Shown here: positions 63,505-64,000 of the stretch, piece by piece
Layout of the letters: each line of letters opens with the position of its first letter
Position numbering within the stretch: position 1 is the stretch's first letter
DNA from: Odiellus spinosus
Lineage: Eukaryota > Arthropoda > Arachnida > Opiliones > Phalangiidae
DNA length: 64,000 nucleotides
Assembly: GCA_963920705.1 (NCBI GenBank)
Contig: CAWUCO010000001.1
Location: 2,007,982 to 2,071,981 of the forward strand
Direction of reading: 5' to 3'
Notes under the pieces: model-generated
Database searches by the model: none
Told to the model about the DNA's origin: nothing
The model's input: only the letters and a program-made list of their open reading frames with translations
Program-made: the position numbers and the translations under genes

Positions 63505-64000
63505 CCGAGGCGATTGAATGTAAATCGCCTTACCTAGAAATGTGGCCAATTTAATATATTAAGTCACTGTAAAAACATTTCAAAATGAGAGTTCTAGGGA
63601 TTAAATATCACTTGAGTTGGACTTCATATCCTGCCAAATGCTCGATTACACATGAAATTTATAGTTTAACGTTCTCAATCTCTACTTTATTTTTTAAAAT
63701 ACTTGAGTTTTGCGACTAGGATGTGCTTTAGATCCAATAGCTTCGTCATTACAACTACGTAACAACGTTGCTATTAAGTAGTTGGCCAATTATTGAAGTC
63801 TGTATCTAAAGCACGTCTAACTTAAGTATAATAAAAAATAAAGATTTAGAATGTTAAATAGGATATACGAAACGAAAATTGATGTCGGCGAGTTAAATAA
63901 ACGGCCACATACTTCTGGTCTCATGAATTATGTTCTCTTGCTTTAAAGAATTGTTTCGCTTTCCATGCTCATTTTTTGTCGATGCGATTCAATATTATAA

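Overview
This window looks like nuclear DNA from an arthropod. It is AT-rich, intron-bearing and dominated by mobile elements. The evidence is the mix of families: an ionotropic-receptor gene, a copia-type retrotransposon whose primer site matches the Drosophila copia half-tRNA site, a CR1/L2-like LINE, Polinton/Maverick virus-like genes, Tc1/mariner-superfamily transposases of a type common in arthropods, THAP and P-element-like transposase pieces, and a nuclear copy of mitochondrial nad5 that reads only with the invertebrate mitochondrial code. No species can be named. There is no bacterial-type gene organisation.

Layout. 0.1-9.1 kb: repeats, a THAP-domain fragment (1.7-2.0 kb), a Polinton integrase fragment (4.4-4.8 kb), a small promoter/ORF/poly(A) unit (6.69-7.05 kb) and a nested composite repeat (7.3-9.1 kb). 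9.5-10.7 kb: copy A of an unrecognised spliced gene, minus strand. 11-17 kb: small transposons, two candidate isolated exons and two adjacent tandem arrays. 17.5-20.5 kb: the 5' half of a copia element joined to Polinton capsid and protease genes. 20.6-22.2 kb: satellite-like arrays with hairpins. 23.0-25.7 kb: copy B of the unrecognised gene, plus strand, longer than A. 25.8-26.3 kb: P-element-like transposase tail. 26.86-27.52 kb: a palindrome whose long arms match base for base by eye. 27.6-31.7 kb: a near full-length LINE, minus strand. 31.9-39.7 kb: transposase remnant, TTAA-flanked MITEs and shared repeats. 39.7-41.1 kb: nad5 NUMT. 44.1-47.4 kb: a lone receptor exon, then a second copy of the 0.6-3.0 kb repeat block. 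49.6-53 kb: further repeat copies and a second transposase. 57.4-59.3 kb (possibly to 60.2 kb): an ionotropic-receptor gene on the minus strand. 61.9-63.5 kb: tandem repeats and an LTR-like promoter region.

The host-type genes are few: the ionotropic receptor, a related lone exon, two isolated candidate exons, and the A/B gene pair. The pair is the best candidate for something undescribed. Both copies have a TATA box, a start codon split by intron 1 (AT then G), the same intron phases, a related N-terminal domain of about 65 residues and a low-complexity basic middle exon, yet they resemble no family I can name. Because its introns also align, the pair arose as a DNA-level duplication. Much of the remaining sequence shows nested insertion history, and several insertions can be read against empty sites in the same window.
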